Of a stretch of 64,000 bases of DNA, positions 7,960-18,182 are shown in pieces (position 1 is the first letter of the stretch; the number at the start of each line of letters is the position of its first letter). This stretch comes from Leisingera sp. SS27. Lineage in GTDB: Bacteria; Pseudomonadota; Alphaproteobacteria; Rhodobacterales; Rhodobacteraceae. A program made the translations under genes and the position numbers. The DNA lies in assembly GCF_028368855.1 (NCBI RefSeq), contig NZ_JAQNCY010000008.1, positions 62,001-126,000 on the forward strand, given 5' to 3'. A model generated the notes under the pieces. That model ran no database searches. It was not told where the DNA came from and was given only the letters and a program-made list of their open reading frames with translations.

Positions 7960-9975
7960 ATGTCCAATCCGCTTCTGTCCCGCTGGGACACGCCGTTTGA
8001 AATTGCCCCGTTCGGCAGCATTTCCGATGAGGACTTTGCCCCCGCGCTGGAGCAGGCGCTGGAGGCGCACAAGGCACAGATCGACGCCATCGCCAACAGT
8101 TCCGAGCCGCCTGGTTTCGCCAATGTCATCGAGGCGCTGGAAACACCCTGCCGCGAGCTGGAGCAGGTGCTGGGTGTGTTCTTCACGGTGGCCGGCGCCG
8201 ACAGCAATCCCAAGCGGGAAGAGCTGCAGCGAGAGTTCTCTCCGAAACTCGCGGCGCATTTTTCAGCTGTCACCGCCAACAAGGCGCTTTATGCACGTAT
8301 CAAGGCGGTGTGGGATCAGCGGGCAGAGCTGGACCTGACAGATGAACAGCAGCGGGTGCTGATGCTGACCCACCGCGGTTTTGTCCGCGGCGGCGCGGCG
8401 CTGGAAGGTGAAGCCGACACCCGGATGCAGGAGATCAAGGGGCGGCTGGCCACCCTGGGCACCCAATTCACCCAGAACCTGCTGGCGGATGAGCGCGAGT
8501 GGTACATGGAGCTCAGCGAGGACGATCTGGAAGGCCTGCCGGAGTTTGTGGTCAAAGCGGCCCGTGCGGCCGGCGAGGACAAGGGCAAGGACGGGCCGGT
8601 GGTCACCCTGTCCCGTTCGCTGATCACGCCCTTTCTGCAGTTCTCGCCGCGCCGCGACCTGCGCGAGAAAGCCTTCAACGCCTGGGCCGCCCGCGGCGCC
8701 AATGGCGGCGGGACCGACAACCGCGCCATCGCAGCGGAGATCCTGCAGCTGCGTGAAGAACGCGCGCAGCTGCTGGGTTACGAAAACTTCGCAGCCTACA
8801 AGCTGGAAACCGAAATGGCCAAGACGCCGGAGGCCGTGCGCGGGCTCTTGATGGAGGTCTGGGGGGCCGCCAAGTCGCGCGCTGATCAGGATGCGAAGAT
8901 CCTGACTGAAATGATGCAGGCGGACGGCGTCAACGGCGATCTGGAACCCTGGGACTGGCGCTACTACGCGGAGAAACGCCGCAAGGCCGAGCATGACCTG
9001 GATGAGGCAGCGCTGAAGCCTTACCTGCAGCTGGACCGGCTGATCGAGGCGTCTTTTGCCTGCGCCAGCCGCCTGTTCGGACTGGAGTTCGCGCCGCTGG
9101 AGGTGCCGCTTTACCACCCCGACTGCCGCGCCTGGGAGGTGACCCGGAACGGGCGCCATGTGGCGGTCTTCATCGGTGACTATTTCGCGCGCGGCTCCAA
9201 GCGCTCTGGCGCCTGGTGCTCTGCCATGCGCCAGCAGGCCAAGTTTCCGGATGTTCAGGCGCCGGTGGTGATCAATGTTTGTAACTTTGCCAAGGGCGAT
9301 CCGGCGCTGCTGTCCTGGGATGATGCGCGCACGCTGTTCCATGAGTTCGGTCACGCGCTGCACCAGATGCTGTCCAATGTGACCTATGAAAGCATCTCCG
9401 GGACTTCGGTAGCGCGTGACTTCGTGGAGCTGCCCAGCCAATTGTATGAACACTGGCTGGAAGTGCCGGAGGTGCTGCAGGAGTTTGCCACCCACGCGGA
9501 AACCGGCGAGCCGATGCCGCAGGAAATGCTGGAGAAGGTGCTGGGAGCGGCCAATTTCGACATGGGCTTCCAGACGGTGGAATATGTCGCGTCCGCCCTT
9601 GTCGACCTCGCCTTTCATGACGGGGCGGCACCCGCCGACCCGATGGCCAGGCAGGCCGAGGTGCTGGCGGAAATCGGCATGCCGCGAGCGATCATCATGC
9701 GCCACGCCACGCCGCATTTCGCGCATGTGTTTGCAGGCGACGGCTATTCCTCGGGCTACTACAGCTACATGTGGTCGGAGGTGATGGACGCGGATGCCTT
9801 CGCCGCTTTTGAGGAGGCGGGCGGGGCCTTTGATGCGGAGCGCGCCAAGGCGCTTGAGGAACATATCCTCTCCACCGGCGGATCGGTTGATCCGGCAGAG
9901 CTTTACACCGCGTTCCGCGGGCGCCTGCCAGGTGTAGAGGCGCTGCTCAAAGGCCGCGGCCTGGCCGCGGAATAA
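7960..9975 (+). CDS. M3 family metallopeptidase (oligopeptidase A / dipeptidyl carboxypeptidase type)
   Basis: The 671-residue zinc peptidase has the HEFGH motif in TLFHEFGHALHQML near residue 465 and the third zinc-ligand glutamate in VARDFVELPSQLYEHW about 28 residues later. The N-terminal helical region (WDTPFEIAPFGSISDEDFAP) and the C-terminal YSSGYYSYMWSEVMDADAF substrate-channel motif are typical of the PrlC/Dcp branch. It degrades cytosolic oligopeptides. The ATG at 7960 with AAAGGAG upstream was chosen over an earlier in-frame start at 7924. No signal peptide is present. A hairpin, repeat copy 2 and a bidirectional terminator follow the stop. Confidence 0.95.
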   Translation: MSNPLLSRWDTPFEIAPFGSISDEDFAPALEQALEAHKAQIDAIANSSEPPGFANVIEALETPCRELEQVLGVFFTVAGADSNPKREELQREFSPKLAAHFSAVTANKALYARIKAVWDQRAELDLTDEQQRVLMLTHRGFVRGGAALEGEADTRMQEIKGRLATLGTQFTQNLLADEREWYMELSEDDLEGLPEFVVKAARAAGEDKGKDGPVVTLSRSLITPFLQFSPRRDLREKAFNAWAARGANGGGTDNRAIAAEILQLREERAQLLGYENFAAYKLETEMAKTPEAVRGLLMEVWGAAKSRADQDAKILTEMMQADGVNGDLEPWDWRYYAEKRRKAEHDLDEAALKPYLQLDRLIEASFACASRLFGLEFAPLEVPLYHPDCRAWEVTRNGRHVAVFIGDYFARGSKRSGAWCSAMRQQAKFPDVQAPVVINVCNFAKGDPALLSWDDARTLFHEFGHALHQMLSNVTYESISGTSVARDFVELPSQLYEHWLEVPEVLQEFATHAETGEPMPQEMLEKVLGAANFDMGFQTVEYVASALVDLAFHDGAAPADPMARQAEVLAEIGMPRAIIMRHATPHFAHVFAGDGYSSGYYSYMWSEVMDADAFAAFEEAGGAFDAERAKALEEHILSTGGSVDPAELYTAFRGRLPGVEALLKGRGLAAE

Positions 9976-9978
9976 GGA

Positions 9979-9998
9979 AAGCGCCCCGACGGGCGCTG
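9979..9998 (+). terminator. GC-rich hairpin after the M3 peptidase gene
   Basis: AGCGCCC-CGAC-GGGCGCT forms a perfect 7-bp stem with a 4-nt loop a few bases after the stop. It has no T-run of its own; it runs straight into the interspersed repeat and then a strong terminator, so it may be an mRNA 3' stabiliser rather than the terminator. Confidence 0.5.
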
Positions 9999-10030
9999 CC
10001 TCCGGCGGGAGTATTTCGGGAAAGATGAAA
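9998..10030 (+). repeat. Short interspersed intergenic repeat, copy 2 (complete)
   Basis: The element begins GCCTCCGGCGGGAGTATTT and ends GGGAAAGATGAAA. CTCC-GGCG-GGAG makes a tiny hairpin followed by TATTT. The same order recurs at 5980-6003 (partial) and, inverted, at 33811-33842. Confidence 0.65.
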
Positions 10031-10054
10031 GAGCGGGTGCTGGCCCGCTCTTTT
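10028..10054. terminator. Bidirectional rho-independent terminator
   Basis: AAAGAGCGGG-TGCTGG-CCCGCTCTTT is a perfect 10-bp inverted repeat followed by a T on each strand's 3' side. It lies between the converging M3 peptidase (+) and hydroxyacid dehydrogenase (-) genes and can serve both. Confidence 0.9.
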
Positions 10055-10058
10055 GCGT

Positions 10059-10988
10059 TCAGTAGCCGAGGCTGCGGTCGACCAGATGCAGCAGCGGCTC
10101 CCCCGCCTCGGCGCGGCGGATGTTTTCGGCGATCACCTCCGCCGCGGTGCTTTCGCGGGTTTCCGAGGCAATGTGAGGTGTCACCGTCACATTGGGGTGC
10201 GCCCAATAGGGATGTTCGGGCGGCAGCGGCTCGATGCGGAACACGTCCAGCGTGGCATGGCCGATCTGGCCGCTGTTCAGTGCCGCCAGCAGTGCCGCGT
10301 CATCAATCAGCGGACCGCGGCCCGGGTTGATGATTTTGGCGCCCGCCGGCAGCAGCGCCAGTGTGTCCGCATTCAGGGCGTTTTCGGTGGCCGGCGTGTC
10401 CGGCAGCAGCAGGATGACGATCTCTGCCTGCGCCAATGCCGCCTTCAGCCCATCCGCACCGGAATGGCAGGTCACGCCTGCGATCTCCTTTTGCGTCCGG
10501 CTCCAGCCCGAAACCTGAAAGCCAAGCGCAGCCAGAGCCAAAGCCGAAGCGGTGCCGAGGGCCCCGAGACCCATTACCGTGACGTTCCTGTCCTTGGCCA
10601 GGGGAGGGGCCTTGGGCTCCCAGCGTCCGTTCTGCCGCAGGATATGGGCGTCCATGCCCAGATGGTAGCGCAGCGTGTGGCCCACTACCCATTCTGTCAT
10701 GCCTCGTTCCAGCCCTGCGTCCACCATCCGCGTGAGCGGCATTCCGGCGGGCACGACAGGCACGATTTTTTCAACGCCGGCCCACAGGCTCAGCACCGCT
10801 TTCAGCCGGGTGAAAGGGGTGAGATCACTGACCGGCCCGCTGGGGGCGTAGACTATGTAGTCCACGTCTTCCGGCGGGAATTTGTTGCTCAGGCCGGCGT
10901 CTACACCTAAGCGGGTGAACTCCGCCTTCAATAGCGGCTCATAGACGGGCCAAGCATCGGGATGGCCTGCAAACAGAACATTGATCAT
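10059..10988 (-). CDS. ghrA: D-2-hydroxyacid dehydrogenase, glyoxylate/hydroxypyruvate reductase A type
   Basis: The 309-residue protein has the NAD(P)-binding motif VMGLGALGTASALALAALGF near residue 150, followed by SGWSRT, where the Arg suits NADPH. The catalytic triad of the family is visible: Arg in INPGRGPLIDDAALL, Glu in FRIEPLPPEHPYW and His in TPHIAS. The N-terminal half (FAGHPDAWPVYEPLLKAEF, then LWAGVEKI) is as in GhrA. It reduces glyoxylate or hydroxypyruvate in the cytosol. The start overlaps the upstream VOC stop by 4 bp, so the VOC gene is first in a two-gene unit. Confidence 0.9.
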   Translation of the reverse strand: MINVLFAGHPDAWPVYEPLLKAEFTRLGVDAGLSNKFPPEDVDYIVYAPSGPVSDLTPFTRLKAVLSLWAGVEKIVPVVPAGMPLTRMVDAGLERGMTEWVVGHTLRYHLGMDAHILRQNGRWEPKAPPLAKDRNVTVMGLGALGTASALALAALGFQVSGWSRTQKEIAGVTCHSGADGLKAALAQAEIVILLLPDTPATENALNADTLALLPAGAKIINPGRGPLIDDAALLAALNSGQIGHATLDVFRIEPLPPEHPYWAHPNVTVTPHIASETRESTAAEVIAENIRRAEAGEPLLHLVDRSLGY

Positions 10989-11395
10989 GCAGCGAATACT
11001 CCGGACATATCGGCGAACCCTTTGATCTCAATCGGGTTGCCTGCGGGATCATGGAAGAACATGGTGCTTTGCTCCCCCGGTTCTCCGGCAAATCGGGTTG
11101 CGGGGGCAAGGGTGAACTCTACTCCAGCTTCAGTCAGCCTGTCTGCCAGTACCTGCCATTCGGCCAAGGGGAGGATCACCCCAAGATGCGGCATCGGCAC
11201 CAGATGCGCGCCGACCTTGCCGGTGCGGGCGGTGGCCAGAACCGGGCCAAGGTGCAGAGAAATCTGGTGGCCGAAAAAATTGAAGTCAACCCAATTGTCC
11301 GTGCTGCGTCCCTCGGTGCATCCGAGAAGGCCGCCGTAAAAGGCGCGGGCGCGCTGCAGGTCGTCGACGTGATAGGCGAGGTGGAAAATGCTCAT
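10985..11395 (-). CDS. VOC-family (glyoxalase/dioxygenase superfamily) protein
   Basis: The 136-residue protein starts MSIFHLAYHVDDLQRARAFY at 11393-11395, preceded by AGGGAG on its strand; the reading frame stays open upstream but that part has no family match. Two beta-alpha-beta-beta-beta modules are visible. Metal-ligand candidates are the first His (HLAYHVDD), a His in FFGHQISLHLGP and a Glu in DPAGNPIEIKGF. VOC proteins include glyoxalase I, extradiol dioxygenases and resistance proteins; the substrate is unknown. It overlaps ghrA by 4 bp and is divergent from a LysR gene, which may control it. Confidence 0.88.
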   Translation of the reverse strand: MSIFHLAYHVDDLQRARAFYGGLLGCTEGRSTDNWVDFNFFGHQISLHLGPVLATARTGKVGAHLVPMPHLGVILPLAEWQVLADRLTEAGVEFTLAPATRFAGEPGEQSTMFFHDPAGNPIEIKGFADMSGVFAA

Positions 11396-11510
11396 GCCGG
11401 GTGTCTCCCTTCTGAGAGCTGGGTGTTGTTGGACTGGATTCGGGCTGGTTTTACTGTGGCTGCTGGAAATGGCGTAGCTATTCTTTCTGCTTTCAGACAT
11501 AAGAAAAACT

Positions 11511-12407
11511 ATGGATCTGAAGTTTGTCTCCTGCTTGTTGTCGGTTGTTGAGCTGGGATCGCTTGCGGCAGCGGCGCGGGCCGAAGGGATCACCGCCTCG
11601 GCGGTGGCACAGCGGGTGGCTGCGCTGGAGGCTGAACTGAAGGCGCCGCTGCTGCGCAGGGCTGGGCGCGTGATGCAACCGACGCCGCAATGCCGCGCAG
11701 TTTTGCCGCAGCTGCGCCGGATGGTGGCAATGCAAGGGGCCGTGACCGCTGCGCTGCACCTGCGGGAATTGGCGGGACCGCTTCGGCTGGGGGCGGTTTC
11801 GACGGCGCTTGGCGATTACGCGCCGCATCTTGCGGCAGCATTGCGGAAGCATGCTCCAGAGGTCGGGCTGCATCTGGTGCCGGGTGCATCCAGCATACTG
11901 TTCAGCGCCTTCGAGGAAGAGCGCCTGGATGCCGCAATTCTTGTGCGGCCGCCGTTTGAGCTGCCGAAAACGATGCAGTTCAGAGTGCTGGCGCGGCAGC
12001 CGGTCTGTCTGATGCGGCCAGAGCATTCTGTGCCGGAGGCTGCCTTGCCGTACATTGTCTACAGCCGCGGCAGCTGGGGCGGCGCAGCCTGCTGGCAGGC
12101 GCTGAGCGCTCTGGCGCCGAAGCTGGAAATCCTTGCGGAGGCTGATGCGCCGGAGATGATTGCGCAGATGGTTCAGGACGGGCTGGGGCAGGCGGTACTG
12201 CCGGATTGGGCCGGGCGTCAGGCGCGGTTTCCGGGGATTGACGTTTCTGCCCTGCCAGCGCCTTCGCGGGATATCGGCGTGCTGACTTGGACCCGGGATG
12301 CGGAGCGTCCGGTGATAGAGTTCCTGGTGCGGCAATTGACCGGCCGGGGTAAAGCACTTGGAGGTGCAGGATCAATCCGGGGCTATGAGACCGTCCTGAA
12401 TATCTAG
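11511..12407 (+). CDS. LysR family transcriptional regulator
   Basis: The 298-residue protein opens with the LysR winged helix-turn-helix (MDLKFVSCLLSVVELGSLAA, then ITASAVAQRVAALEAELKAPL, residues 1-60), followed by a periplasmic-binding-protein-like effector domain with GPLRLGAVSTALGDYAP at its start. It faces the VOC-ghrA pair across 115 bp, the usual arrangement of a LysR regulator and its target operon; the effector is not known. Its stop overlaps the end of rodA on the other strand by 4 bp. Confidence 0.92.
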   Translation: MDLKFVSCLLSVVELGSLAAAARAEGITASAVAQRVAALEAELKAPLLRRAGRVMQPTPQCRAVLPQLRRMVAMQGAVTAALHLRELAGPLRLGAVSTALGDYAPHLAAALRKHAPEVGLHLVPGASSILFSAFEEERLDAAILVRPPFELPKTMQFRVLARQPVCLMRPEHSVPEAALPYIVYSRGSWGGAACWQALSALAPKLEILAEADAPEMIAQMVQDGLGQAVLPDWAGRQARFPGIDVSALPAPSRDIGVLTWTRDAERPVIEFLVRQLTGRGKALGGAGSIRGYETVLNI

Positions 12408-13555
12408 CGTGAGGCCTGGCGCGGGCGGTGGATATGCGCGCTTTGCACAATGCCGAAGGCGCCCAGCAGCACCAGCATGGCTGAGCCGCCGTAAGAGACC
12501 ATCGGCAGCGGTACGCCCACCACCGGCGCCAGCCCCATCACCATCGACATGTTCACTGCAAAGAACAGAAAGAAAGTTATGGCGATGCCCATGATCACCA
12601 GCGAGGAGAACCGGTCCTTGGCCGCAATGGCGGAGGCGATGCAGAACACGATGATCAGCATATAGATCGAGAGCAGGGTGACACCGCCGATGAAGCCGAA
12701 TTCCTCCGCCAGGGTGGTGAAGATGAAGTCAGTGTGCTTTTCCGGCAGGAAGTTCAGCCGCGACTGGGTGCCTTGCATGAAGCCGCGCCCGGACCAGCCG
12801 CCGGATCCTAGCGCAATCTTGGACTGAGTGATGTGGTAACCGGCGCCCAAGGGGTCCTGTGATGGGTCGAGGAAGGTGTCGATGCGGCGGAACTGGTAGT
12901 CTTTCAGCAGCTGCCATTCGGTTCCGCGGCTTTGGAACACCGCGCTGACCAGCCCCGCGCCGGCCGCAATCACCGCCACGAAATAGGCCGAGTGCACACC
13001 CGCCAGGAACATCACGCCGCCGCCTGCAGCCATCAGCAGGATCGATGTGCCAAGGTCTGGCTGCTTCAGCACCAGTGCGGTGGGGATGAGGATCAGCGCC
13101 ACCGGCAGCAGCACCCACAAGGGGCGCGAGGTCTTCTCTGCGGGCAGCCAGTCATAATACGCGGCCAGCAGCATCACCAGGGCGATCTTGGTGACTTCCG
13201 AGGGCTGCAGCCGCATGAAACCGATGTCGATCCAACGCTGCGCGCCCATTCCGACAGTGCCGAACAGCTCCACGGCCACAAGCAGCGCCAGCGATCCCAG
13301 ATAGGCTAGCACTGAGATATTGCGCCAGAACCAGATCGGGATCATCGCCACCACGAACATCACGCCCAGCCCCAGTGCAAAGCGTTTGACTTGTGGTTCC
13401 ACCCAGGGGCTGAAGGACCCGCCCGCCACCGAATAGAGCATCAGAAAGCCGACGCTCGAAACGGTAATCAGCAGGAGCGTCAGCCCCCAGTTCAAATGCA
13501 ATACCTTGCGCAGGCCGGTGGGGGTCGATTTGGCGTGGTACTCAAGATAGCTCAT
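12404..13555 (-). CDS. rodA: Rod shape-determining protein RodA (SEDS glycosyltransferase)
   Basis: The 383-residue polytopic membrane protein of the SEDS family polymerises lipid II into glycan strands during elongation. Family motifs are clear: QRWIDIGFMRLQPSEVTKIA, KQPDLGTSILLMAAG, SGGWSGRGFMQGTQS, LPEKHTDFIFTTLAEEFGF with the Glu-His-Asp cluster, and VPLPMVSYGGSAML at the C-terminus. About ten membrane segments are seen. It begins by overlapping the mrdA stop (ATGA) and is the last gene of the mre cluster; its partner PBP2 supplies the transpeptidase. Confidence 0.97.
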   Translation of the reverse strand: MSYLEYHAKSTPTGLRKVLHLNWGLTLLLITVSSVGFLMLYSVAGGSFSPWVEPQVKRFALGLGVMFVVAMIPIWFWRNISVLAYLGSLALLVAVELFGTVGMGAQRWIDIGFMRLQPSEVTKIALVMLLAAYYDWLPAEKTSRPLWVLLPVALILIPTALVLKQPDLGTSILLMAAGGGVMFLAGVHSAYFVAVIAAGAGLVSAVFQSRGTEWQLLKDYQFRRIDTFLDPSQDPLGAGYHITQSKIALGSGGWSGRGFMQGTQSRLNFLPEKHTDFIFTTLAEEFGFIGGVTLLSIYMLIIVFCIASAIAAKDRFSSLVIMGIAITFFLFFAVNMSMVMGLAPVVGVPLPMVSYGGSAMLVLLGAFGIVQSAHIHRPRQASR

Positions 13556-15498
13556 GCCCGGCTGCTCCTGCTGCCCAGCGGGCGCTTGACGCGTTCGCGC
13601 TCCAGCCGTTCCTGCTGTGCCTTGATCCGGCTGCGGTCGGCCTTGGGGTAGGCCTCCAGCGGCGGGGTGCCGTTGTACAACGCCTGGAGCATCACGTCGC
13701 GGGCCACCGGTGCCGCCGCCTTGGAACCGCCGCCGCCGTGTTCAACCACCACAGCAACCGCAAATTTCGGCTTGTCATAGGGCGCAAAGCAGACAAACAG
13801 CGCATGGTCGCGCCGTTCCCACGGCAGGTCCTCGTTGCGGATCACACCCGCAGCGCGTTCTGCGGCAGTGATGTTGCGGACCTGGCTGGTGCCGGTCTTG
13901 CCGGCCATCTCCATCTCCTTGGGGACAATACGCGAGCGGTAGGCGGTGCCGCGGCGGTCGTTGCTGACGGAATACATGCCGCGACGCACCATCCGCAGGC
14001 TGTTTTCGCTGACCGGCAGCGGTTCGCCTGCACCGCTTGGCTGTTCCACCCCATCGATGGATTTCAGCAGTCGGGGCGTCACGCTGCGCCCGGTGGCTAG
14101 CCGCGCTGACATCACGGCCAATTGCAAGGGAGACGCCAGCATGTAACCCTGCCCGATAGAGGAGTTGGCGGTGTCGCCGATCAGCCAGTCCTTGCCGTAG
14201 GAGCTGGATTTCCACGCTTTGGTCGGAGTGATCCCCTGCGCCACCGCCGACATCGGCAGGTCATGCTTTATACCCAGGCCGAACAGATTGGCCATTTCGG
14301 AAATCTTGTCGATCCCGGTCTTGATCGCGACGTCGTAGTAGTACACGTCGCAGGACCGCTTCAGCGAGGTGTTCAGGTCCACATGGCCGTGGCCGGCCCG
14401 CTTCCAGCAGTGGAAACGGCGTCCTGCAACTTTCAGGTGGCCGGGGCACCAGACAGTTTCTTCGGGTCCGACCACCCCGTTTTCAAGTGCGGCCAGCGCG
14501 GTGATCATCTTGAAGGTGGAGCCGGGCGGGTATGTGCCCTGCACTGTTTTGTTAGACAGCGGCCGGTAATTGTCTTCGGTTAGCTCCCGGTAGTCTGCAA
14601 CGGAAATGCCGCGCACAAACAGGTTGGGGTCGAAGCTGGGTGAGGAGCAGATCGCGCGGATGTCGCCATCCTCGCAGTCGATCACGACCGCAGCGGCGCT
14701 TTCCCGGCCCAGACGAGCCTGCACGTAATTCTGCAGCTCTGCGTCAATTGTCAGCTGCATGTCGGCGCCGGAAATCCCCTCGCGCCGGTCCAGCTCGCGC
14801 ATCACCCGGCCGGTGGCGTTGACTTCGACCCGCTTGGCGCCGGCTTTGCCGCGCAAAAGATCCTCGCGCCGGGCCTCAAAACCGACCTTGCCGATCTGAA
14901 AGCGCGGGATCATCAGCACCGGTTCCGGGTCTTCCATCTTGCTCAGGTCATAGTCGGAGACCGGGCCGACATAGCCGATCACATGGGCAAAATCGCCAAG
15001 CTGCGGATAAACCCGGGTCAGGCCCACCTCCGGAGTGACGCCGGGAAGGGCAGGGGCGTTCACCGCCACCTTGGAAATGTCCGCCCAGCCGATCTGGTCC
15101 GCCAGGGTGATCGGCAGAAACGGCGGCGACCGGCGCATCTCAGTGCGGGCGCGCTCCAGGTCTTCCGGGTCCAGCGGCACCAGGCTGGATAACTTGGCAA
15201 TCACCGCCTCCACGTCGCCTGCGTCCTCCGGCACCACTGTGATCCTGTAGGACGGCGAGTTTTGCGCAATGATCAGGCCGTTGCGGTCAAAAATCTGACC
15301 GCGGGCGGGCGGCAGCAGGCGGATGTTGATCCGGTTTTCTTCGGCCAGCAGGCGGAACTCATCGGCCTGATCAACCTGCAGATAGCGCATCCGGGCCGCC
15401 AGCCCGCCGGCAAAAGCCAGCTGCAGCCCGCCCAGGAACAGCGCCCGCCGGGTCATCTTGCCATGTGCGGCATCCAGATCCTTGGGATTGCGTTTCAT
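13552..15498 (-). CDS. mrdA: Penicillin-binding protein 2 (elongasome transpeptidase)
   Basis: The 648-residue class B PBP has one N-terminal membrane anchor (RRALFLGGLQLAFAGGLAAR), the pedestal domain (LLPPARGQIFDRNGLIIAQN), and a C-terminal transpeptidase domain. The active-site serine is in YPPGSTFKMITALAAL (SxxK is STFK), the second motif is probably SCD in LKRSCDVYYYDVA, and KTGTSQ is the third. It crosslinks new peptidoglycan with RodA during lateral growth. It overlaps rodA by 4 bp and mreD by one base. The lysine-rich tail after KADRSRIKAQQER is an ordinary variable end. Confidence 0.97.
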   Translation of the reverse strand: MKRNPKDLDAAHGKMTRRALFLGGLQLAFAGGLAARMRYLQVDQADEFRLLAEENRINIRLLPPARGQIFDRNGLIIAQNSPSYRITVVPEDAGDVEAVIAKLSSLVPLDPEDLERARTEMRRSPPFLPITLADQIGWADISKVAVNAPALPGVTPEVGLTRVYPQLGDFAHVIGYVGPVSDYDLSKMEDPEPVLMIPRFQIGKVGFEARREDLLRGKAGAKRVEVNATGRVMRELDRREGISGADMQLTIDAELQNYVQARLGRESAAAVVIDCEDGDIRAICSSPSFDPNLFVRGISVADYRELTEDNYRPLSNKTVQGTYPPGSTFKMITALAALENGVVGPEETVWCPGHLKVAGRRFHCWKRAGHGHVDLNTSLKRSCDVYYYDVAIKTGIDKISEMANLFGLGIKHDLPMSAVAQGITPTKAWKSSSYGKDWLIGDTANSSIGQGYMLASPLQLAVMSARLATGRSVTPRLLKSIDGVEQPSGAGEPLPVSENSLRMVRRGMYSVSNDRRGTAYRSRIVPKEMEMAGKTGTSQVRNITAAERAAGVIRNEDLPWERRDHALFVCFAPYDKPKFAVAVVVEHGGGGSKAAAPVARDVMLQALYNGTPPLEAYPKADRSRIKAQQERLERERVKRPLGSRSSRA

Positions 15499-16034
15499 CA
15501 GCGGGTCACCAGGGTTTCGGCTTCAGCGGGGGATAGCTTGCGCACCCCCAGAATAGACTGGCTGGCCCAAACTGCCAGCGGATAGGCGGCGATGGTCATC
15601 ACAACCTGGATTACCGTCAGGCTTAGCTGCGCCTGGGCAACCCCGAACAGGGTCAGGACCAGCCGGTTCAGTGTGAAGATCCCGGTCAGCACCAGGGCAA
15701 CAGCAATCCATTCGCTGGCAAAGGTGCTCTCACGGTGGGGAGCCGCTCGGCCCTTGAGGAAGCCGCAGCCCAGAACTGCAAGCAGCGCCAGCAGCCCCGG
15801 CGGGCGGTGAAACAGCAGATCCGCCAACAGTATCACCAGACCGATGGAGAGCGCGGGCACAAAATCCGGGCGGCGCAAGCTCCAGGCCATGGCCAGCGCC
15901 AGCAGCAGATCCGGCGGCGCCCAGAAGCGCGGCTCGGTTTCCAAGGGCAGAAGGTGGAAGAACATGATCAATAGCGCCAGTACGGGAAAAGCTGCGCGCA
16001 TGGTCCAGATCCGGGCTGGCGAGGTGTTAGCCAT
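15498..16034 (-). CDS. mreD: Rod shape-determining protein MreD
   Basis: This small, very hydrophobic protein (178 residues from the ATG at 16032-16034) has about five membrane segments, for example FPVLALLIMFFHLLPL, SIGLVILLADLLF and GLLALLAVLGCGFLKGR. MreD sequences are weakly conserved; identification rests on the hydrophobic pattern, size and place between mreC and mrdA. The frame extends 9 codons further upstream, but the chosen ATG overlaps the mreC stop by only 8 bp, which fits coupling. The stop shares one base with the mrdA start (TGATG). Confidence 0.9.
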   Translation of the reverse strand: MANTSPARIWTMRAAFPVLALLIMFFHLLPLETEPRFWAPPDLLLALAMAWSLRRPDFVPALSIGLVILLADLLFHRPPGLLALLAVLGCGFLKGRAAPHRESTFASEWIAVALVLTGIFTLNRLVLTLFGVAQAQLSLTVIQVVMTIAAYPLAVWASQSILGVRKLSPAEAETLVTR

Positions 16035-16989
16035 TGCCGGCCTCAGCTGTGTCTTCGGCACTGTCCTCCCCCAGGGTTTCAGGCCTCGGCTGCGGCTGCG
16101 GGCTGCCGGGGGCGGCGCCGACCAGCCCGCCGGGGTCCTGGATCACTTGCGTGCCGTGATGACGCAGAACCCGCAGGAACTCCAGCCGCCCGTAGTCAGC
16201 AGACAGGCGCACCCGCATCCGGCCCGAGCGGTCCTTGGCCACCTGGCCGATCAGCAGGCCTGCCGGAAAGACAGATCCATCACCAGAGGAAATCACCCGG
16301 TCGCCGGGCCGCACCTGATCGGCGTTTTCCAGAAAGCTCAGAACCGGTGCGGCGCTGTTGTCGCCGGTGACCAGCGCGGTCTGGCCGGAGGGCTGGATGG
16401 TGGCCGGGACGGCGCTGGCGGCATCGGTCAGCAGGATCACCCGGGCGGTGTTGCGCCCGGTGCCGGAGATCCGCCCCACCAGCCCGATTCCGTCCATCGC
16501 GGCCCAGCCATCATGCACACCGTCGCGGCTGCCCACGTTCAGCAGCACCGACTGCCGGAACGGAGAGCCGCTGTCGGCCATCACCACACCGGTTATATAG
16601 GTGAGCTGCGGGTCCAGCCGCACGTTGTTGAGGTCCAGCAGCCTGGCGTTTTCCTGCTCCAGCTGCAGCGCGGCCTCCTTCCAGGCCCGCATCTGCCGCA
16701 ATTCGCTGCGCAGCTCGCGGTTTTGCTCCGCCAGCCGCTGGTAGCTCTGGAAGTCGCGGATCAGGTTGATTGTGGCGGTGACCGGCACCATCGCCCAATC
16801 CATGCTGGGCACAACCGTGTCCACCACCTGGGCGCGGAAACGTTCCACCCGCGGGCTGTCGATCCGCCAGATGACAAATACCGCCGCGAGGCAAAGGCAC
16901 AGGACCGCTGTCAGCAGACGCCGCAGCGGGGTTGCGTAATCGTCGCGCTGTGACTTGTCGTTTGCCACGTCTCTCCTTCCAGCCGCCAC
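16027..16989 (-). CDS. mreC: Rod shape-determining protein MreC
   Basis: The 320-residue protein has a cytoplasmic N-terminus, one transmembrane helix (LLTAVLCLCLAAVFVIWRI), a coiled coil around residues 70-115 (QSYQRLAEQNRELRSELRQM) and the two-lobed beta-domain (ITGVVMADSGSPFRQSVLLN, DGVHDGWAAMDGIGLVGRIS). It is the periplasmic scaffold that links MreB to PBP2 and RodA. The Pro/Gln/Glu-rich tail is probably disordered. It follows mreB by 41 bp on the same strand and overlaps mreD. Confidence 0.95.
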   Translation of the reverse strand: MAAGRRDVANDKSQRDDYATPLRRLLTAVLCLCLAAVFVIWRIDSPRVERFRAQVVDTVVPSMDWAMVPVTATINLIRDFQSYQRLAEQNRELRSELRQMRAWKEAALQLEQENARLLDLNNVRLDPQLTYITGVVMADSGSPFRQSVLLNVGSRDGVHDGWAAMDGIGLVGRISGTGRNTARVILLTDAASAVPATIQPSGQTALVTGDNSAAPVLSFLENADQVRPGDRVISSGDGSVFPAGLLIGQVAKDRSGRMRVRLSADYGRLEFLRVLRHHGTQVIQDPGGLVGAAPGSPQPQPRPETLGEDSAEDTAEAGNG

Positions 16990-17030
16990 TCCAGCCTGTC
17001 AGCTGGCGCCGTTCTGGCGGGCGGGGACTG

Positions 17031-18182
<1,152 letters not shown>

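Noticed and set aside
8263-10206. A 647-codon ORF on the minus strand opposite the M3 peptidase
   Set aside because: It is the mirror of a verified peptidase gene with HEFGH, and its His/Arg-rich composition has no motif.
14122-16953. Several ORFs of 100-370 codons opposite mreC and mrdA
   Set aside because: They fall entirely inside strong cell-shape genes and show no domain motif.
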